DNA from: Candidatus Edwardsbacteria bacterium RifOxyA12_full_54_48
GTDB lineage: Bacteria > Edwardsbacteria > AC1 > EtOH8
Reading direction: 5' to 3'
Length of the DNA stretch: 64,000 bases
Assembly: GCA_001777915.1 (NCBI GenBank)
Contig: MFFN01000004.1
Coordinates: 867,744 to 931,743 of the forward strand
A program made the position numbers and the translations under genes. Below are positions 61,201-64,000 of the stretch, one piece after another (the stretch's first letter is position 1; every line of letters starts with the position of its first letter). The notes beneath the pieces are model-generated. The model saw only the letters and a program-made list of their open reading frames with translations, was not told the origin of the DNA and ran no database searches.

Positions 61201-62010
61201 AATGCCCTGGAAATAGCCTTGAAGATAGGCGACAGAAACAACGAACTGGAGACCAAGCGCAACCTGGGGATCGATCTTTCCATGTTGGCTGATTACAGCA
61301 GGGCCCGGGCCGAATTTGAAAGCGGGCTCAAACTGGCACTGGAGATAGGCGACCCCCGGATGGTGGCCTATCTCAGGGCCAATTATGGGCTGACCATGGT
61401 CAATCTTCGGGATCTGAACCAGGCCGAAAAGCTTCTATCGGAAGCGCTGGATGATGCCAGGAAGGTGGGGGATCCAGAGGTCATCCTGTCGGTGGTCAGG
61501 GGTTTCATAGAGCTGAACCAGGCCAAGGGCGATTTCGGGGCCGGCCGGCAGGAAGTTGACCGGGCCCTAAGGATATCCGGCGATACCCATAACAAGAGAG
61601 AACGGGCCTATGCCCTAATGTACAGCGCCCTGCTGATGGTCCAGCAGAATGAACACGAAGGGGCGGCTACCCCCATATCGGAATCGCTGACCCTGGCCCG
61701 GGAAATGAATGATGGTATCCTGTTGTGCAAGCTTTATCTGATCTCGGCCCGAAGATCGCTGGCCTGCGGATCGTTCAACGAAGCCCAGATGTTCATATCG
61801 GATGCCAGGGAGGAAGCGATTAAAAGCGGGGCCAGGGAGGAAATGGCAGAAAGTTGTGGCCTGATGGCCCGGCTAAAAAAAATGCAGGGCTTGGAAGATG
61901 AAGCCGAAACCGAATTGAACAGCCAAAGGAATGAGCTCAGCGACATTGCCCTGAGTATTCCGGAATATTTGAGAAAAGGTTATATGGAAGCCAGGATATC
62001 TTTCGATTAG
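58246..62010 (+). CDS. class III adenylate cyclase fused to AAA-type ATPase and TPR repeats
   Basis: This 1254-residue protein has a class III cyclase domain (about 70-245) with all key residues: metal-binding Asp81 (LFGDLSGFT) and Asp125 (KFMGD), the adenine-type Lys121, and the transition-state Asn198 and Arg202 (VNLAAR). An AAA16-like ATPase follows (Walker A GDPGVGKS at 297-304, Walker B LVVAFEDLQWAD at about 417-428). About ten TPR repeats fill 680-1200. It should make cAMP from ATP under control of its ATPase and TPR sensor part. AAAGGAG lies before the ATG. Four intact CNB domains are encoded in the preceding 5.5 kb. A terminator follows the stop. Confidence 0.92.
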   Translation: MEQRELVKKILEKLDHITGRESSLLQGDLEQAVFAKLGQVEKIISSIQKYLPKRVIDKILLNPDGVKVEGERRQVTVLFGDLSGFTAMSETMDPEQVVEVVNQYFDTMVEIASRYGGHIDKFMGDALMVLFGAPVAHEDDPLRACMAAIEMLEAMDRFSAERKMDLAMSIGLNTGEVVALNVGSKERMEYTVIGDGVNLAARLEKVATARECVIGENTYRQVKGKIKLKKLKPVMVKGKSKPQNVYLIQGRMDEAGQASTLRAGSINLVGRMAEMDSIKQALAKAKDSRGQVVAITGDPGVGKSRIAKELELLARDQGFKFAKGKCHSYSNNVAYLPFIRQMHLVFNIEEKDSSERKLEKIQEILHMLDLGDFESFLGSLLGINYPEIEGLDPEKRKRKTFEGIQELYLRLSKKQPLVVAFEDLQWADTLSLELLEHLVDATAGQALLICADFRPELALPFIGKPYCLNITLKPLGKQEAWQMVSALAAVSDVEDQVLNKLLERTEGNPLFIEEVIRHLISRRLVRREGESLVPSKRFGKMTLPNTVASVVLGRIDKLGEELRRVLQYSAVIGKEFDRTVLAKLLKQPEEKIQSLLDSLEHFEGLLYSKLVDTRRVYEFHSTTTHEATYSTLLKQRRKELHGKVAMTLENEYRDNLFFHLEDLAHHYYNSSNQDKALSYLHRAGDKSRGLYANPEAIEFYEKGLTVLKALKENDDRLLEKAEILGAQGAIYRLIGEMSRALKNLNQAVKATAGGGNSAVSRKYTLEVGIIHDMLGQADRALVLWQKVQKAAQKDKDKEAQALSLQNQGLLCLRKGDPAKAVEDFQTALKVFEELKVKKHIARINSHLAQAQEVMGNLDKAIEHNGTALAISQEINYLEGIASYNNNLGINLLMTGSIEQAAVNFRTAYNLAGKIGDRRVEALAGFNLGNCQYIMGNYDSAHEYYQGALASAREIGDIAQQMNIDINLGCLQQVRGNAKAALEYHTNALEIALKIGDRNNELETKRNLGIDLSMLADYSRARAEFESGLKLALEIGDPRMVAYLRANYGLTMVNLRDLNQAEKLLSEALDDARKVGDPEVILSVVRGFIELNQAKGDFGAGRQEVDRALRISGDTHNKRERAYALMYSALLMVQQNEHEGAATPISESLTLAREMNDGILLCKLYLISARRSLACGSFNEAQMFISDAREEAIKSGAREEMAESCGLMARLKKMQGLEDEAETELNSQRNELSDIALSIPEYLRKGYMEARISFD

Positions 62011-62026
62011 TCAGATTATATCAATG

Positions 62027-62057
62027 AAAAAAGCGCCCCGGTTCGGGGCGCTTTTTT
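62027..62057. terminator. bidirectional terminator
   Basis: A perfect eight-base-pair stem, GCGCCCCG (62033-62040) with CGGGGCGC (62044-62051), is flanked by a run of six A residues on the left and six T residues on the right. It therefore works on both strands, ending the cyclase transcript and the convergent secreted-protein transcript. Confidence 0.92.
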
Positions 62058-62067
62058 CATTGATCTG

Positions 62068-64000
62068 TTATCTCAACAGGGTGATCTTTTGGGTCAAGCA
62101 ACCTTGGCCCGAAGTCAGGCGGTAGAAATATACGCCATTGGACAGGTTCCGTCCGTTGTCATCGGTGCCGGTCCAGTTGGCGGCATAGCTGCCGGGCTGT
62201 TTGACCTCGTCAAATAGGGTCTTCACCAGATGCCCGCAGATATCGTAAACCTTTAGCGCCATCCTCTCCTGCCGGCTGGTGCTGTAGCGGATCTGGCAGC
62301 TGTTGTTGAATGGGTTGGGCATGGCCCTTAAGCTGTATGAATAGATATCGGCTGCCTCCGGGATGTTCACCAGCACCGGTCCGTACCATTCGGTGGCGCC
62401 AAGATTGTCCAGGGCTCCCAGGCGATACAGGTAATCTTGTCCCGGCAGGGCCGAATTATCCTGGTAGCTGTAATCCGAACCAGAGCCTGTCCCTTTCAGC
62501 TCAGCCAGGCGGGTATATATTTTTCCGTCGTCTGAGGATCGTTCCACCAGCCACAGATTGTGCTCCTCCTCCAGACCGCTCCGCCAGGCCAGGTTTACAC
62601 TTCCCTGTTCGAAAGCCGCAGCAAACATAGATAACTCCACCGCCATGGGAGTGGCAATGGCTCGGGGAGATACCCCGGCAGCCAGGCTGTTGAATTGGTA
62701 GTAAGAGCCGTACTTGGCCGGCACCTTGGCGCCCTTGGTGGTGATGGAATTTGTAGTTGGGAAGGCGTTCCATGGATTGTCGCTGGTTTCATATTGGGAA
62801 ACCGCCAAAAACTTAAATACATTGCCCACGGTGTATTTTAAATAACTAAAGGGCACCCGCATTTCAGCGTAGGTGTACTTATTGATGCTGTCCAGATAGG
62901 GCCTATTGGCTGCAAGATAGGCTGCTATGGTAACTGAATCAACCCAGGCTGAACCGTTCCATTTCTTTAAAGAAATGGAGTCGGCATTTTCAAAAACCAG
63001 GCAGAAATCTGGCCGGAAATTGACATCGAATCCGGCGGATCCGGTGCCGTTGTATTTGAAAGTTGAGTCGGCCCCTCCGGTGCGGGTGTCAAAATAAAAT
63101 AGCAAATCACCGGCTGTGCGCCAGTCATTGCGGCCGTAACCCAAGTATAGATTGGATGCATCCCACGTGGTAAATAGTGTGTCCCTTGAACCCACTGCTC
63201 CAATCCGTGTGCCGATCCGTTCGCTTTTGCAGAAATCATTTACGGCGCCGAATGTAACATAACCCAATCTTATCGTATGGGGAGTTACAGTATCTCCTGA
63301 AGCCACTATGCGGGGTTCGTTGCCCAAAGTTCCCCACCGAGTGGGAGAACTTTCATCTCCGGCTTTTAAGGCAAATATCAAGGTATCTCCCGGAGCAAAG
63401 CCGTAAACAGTTTTCTTCTCAAGCACACCAGCATTTGCTGGCGCCCAAGTCTGGTAATATGTAGAACCAGTGTCGATAAAATCGGTTTCGGAACTTATCT
63501 TGCCCAAGTCGGAAACAGCGGAATTGTACTTGGAATATTTCAGCCAGTATTTACTGGCTTTCTCTGTCAAAGCATCATCGCTGACAGCGGTCCACGAAAG
63601 TTCTACGGTGCCCTCAATGGTGCCGGTGTATACCGAATCCACCAGGTCAACGATCGGTTCCGGTTCAACGTTGAACCCCTGGTAGGCTAATATCCGGCGG
63701 GTCAGTTCGGAAGCGGTGCTGGGATGAATGCCGTTGCTCAACGACCCGATGGAGAAGGTCAAATAGACGTTATTGTGGTTGGAAGCTTTCTCTCCCTTGT
63801 AGTAGCTTCCATAGGTGGTGGCCCGGCCGTAGGTGATCTTGCCGGGACCTTCGCTCTCCATCAGCAACTGGCTCCCGGTCAACTTCGGTGAGATGATATC
63901 CACCGAATTATCAGGCCCCTGCTGGAAAGGATAGTCGAAATACATGCCCTCGGTGAATGTGCCGGCAATGCCGTTTATCTTCTGAATGTTGCCTGTTTCC
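62068..64000 (-). CDS. secreted protein with C-terminal sorting domain, N-terminus beyond window
   Basis: At least 643 residues are encoded, and the frame is open through the right edge (the first in-window ATG at 63943-63945 lies inside the gene, so the true start is outside). The early part contains SDDALTEKASKYWLKYSKYN, fibronectin-like, and a middle carbohydrate-binding or catalytic-like section with repeated aromatic residues. A second fibronectin-like segment is at about residues 455-540 of the in-window part. The last 85 residues are a sorting-type beta-sandwich (AMPNPFNNSCQIRYS, LKVYDICGHLVKTL, NGVYFYRLTSGQ, TQKITLLR). It may be a surface protease or adhesin; no active site is visible. 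Confidence 0.75.
   Translation of the reverse strand, partial: ETGNIQKINGIAGTFTEGMYFDYPFQQGPDNSVDIISPKLTGSQLLMESEGPGKITYGRATTYGSYYKGEKASNHNNVYLTFSIGSLSNGIHPSTASELTRRILAYQGFNVEPEPIVDLVDSVYTGTIEGTVELSWTAVSDDALTEKASKYWLKYSKYNSAVSDLGKISSETDFIDTGSTYYQTWAPANAGVLEKKTVYGFAPGDTLIFALKAGDESSPTRWGTLGNEPRIVASGDTVTPHTIRLGYVTFGAVNDFCKSERIGTRIGAVGSRDTLFTTWDASNLYLGYGRNDWRTAGDLLFYFDTRTGGADSTFKYNGTGSAGFDVNFRPDFCLVFENADSISLKKWNGSAWVDSVTIAAYLAANRPYLDSINKYTYAEMRVPFSYLKYTVGNVFKFLAVSQYETSDNPWNAFPTTNSITTKGAKVPAKYGSYYQFNSLAAGVSPRAIATPMAVELSMFAAAFEQGSVNLAWRSGLEEEHNLWLVERSSDDGKIYTRLAELKGTGSGSDYSYQDNSALPGQDYLYRLGALDNLGATEWYGPVLVNIPEAADIYSYSLRAMPNPFNNSCQIRYSTSRQERMALKVYDICGHLVKTLFDEVKQPGSYAANWTGTDDNGRNLSNGVYFYRLTSGQGCLTQKITLLR

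Noticed and set aside
1-64000. tRNA, rRNA, prophage, integrase, transposase or restriction-modification genes
   Set aside because: I looked for typical motifs and cloverleaf-like gaps and saw none; absence is by eye only.

Overview
The window is GC-rich, densely coding bacterial DNA. It reads like a Gram-negative member of the FCB group, probably an uncultured lineage of the Edwardsbacteria / TA06 / WOR-3 type. The evidence is an outer membrane (TonB-dependent receptors, PorV-like barrel, BamD), secreted proteins with C-terminal beta-sandwich sorting domains like those used by type IX secretion in Bacteroidota, and a TrmD with a Bacteroidota-like CGHYK motif. The lineage is inference from gene content; no rRNA or tRNA is visible.

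Layout. (1) 0.1-5.4 kb: four co-oriented unrecognised membrane proteins, then a polytopic membrane protein with TPR repeats. (2) 5.4-8.6 kb: a LipM-like octanoyl/lipoyl transferase, then, behind a good sigma70-like promoter, a DUF4388-like protein and two Roadblock-like proteins. (3) 8.6-9.7 kb: intergenic repeats and two small membrane proteins. (4) 9.8-23.9 kb: a surface and secretion region. It holds a secreted sialidase-like propeller protein with sorting domain, a TonB-dependent receptor, a 1051-residue secreted protein with sorting domain, a PorV-like protein, a second receptor and a PEGA/propeller lipoprotein. (5) 24.0-29.4 kb: smc, a CorA-like transporter and ftsY. (6) 29.4-33.7 kb: a complete FMN riboswitch with promoter and terminator, followed by ribD-ribE-ribBA-ribH-nusB. 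(7) 33.7-41.8 kb: phosphoesterase, glycosyltransferase, flippase-like protein, fmt, DUF116, rsmB, two tandem PASTA proteins and rpe. (8) 41.8-43.9 kb: flavin reductase, rubredoxin and flavodiiron protein, which together look like an oxygen/NO-reducing set. (9) 43.9-52.8 kb: a repeat-rich gap, then ffh-rpsP-khpA-rimM-trmD-rplS-rnhB-yraN, a glycosyltransferase, comM, bamD and nadD. (10) 52.8-62.0 kb: a cyclic-nucleotide signalling island. It has a class III adenylate cyclase fused to an AAA ATPase and TPRs, two single-domain cyclic-nucleotide-binding (CNB) proteins encoded divergently, a PHP phosphoesterase, and a 1080-residue protein joining a PqqD-like domain, an M50-type membrane metalloprotease core and two CNB domains. 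(11) The right edge holds a truncated secreted protein with sorting domain on the minus strand, behind a bidirectional terminator.

The most distinctive items are the cyclic-nucleotide island with its protease-CNB fusion; EF-hand-like calcium loops in both TonB-dependent receptors; repeat-like segments inserted in frame in ffh, ftsY and fmt; a shared leader motif about 100 nt before two surface-protein genes; and the Roadblock/DUF4388 trio that shares a C-terminal module. All functions below were read from sequence motifs by eye; no database search was run.
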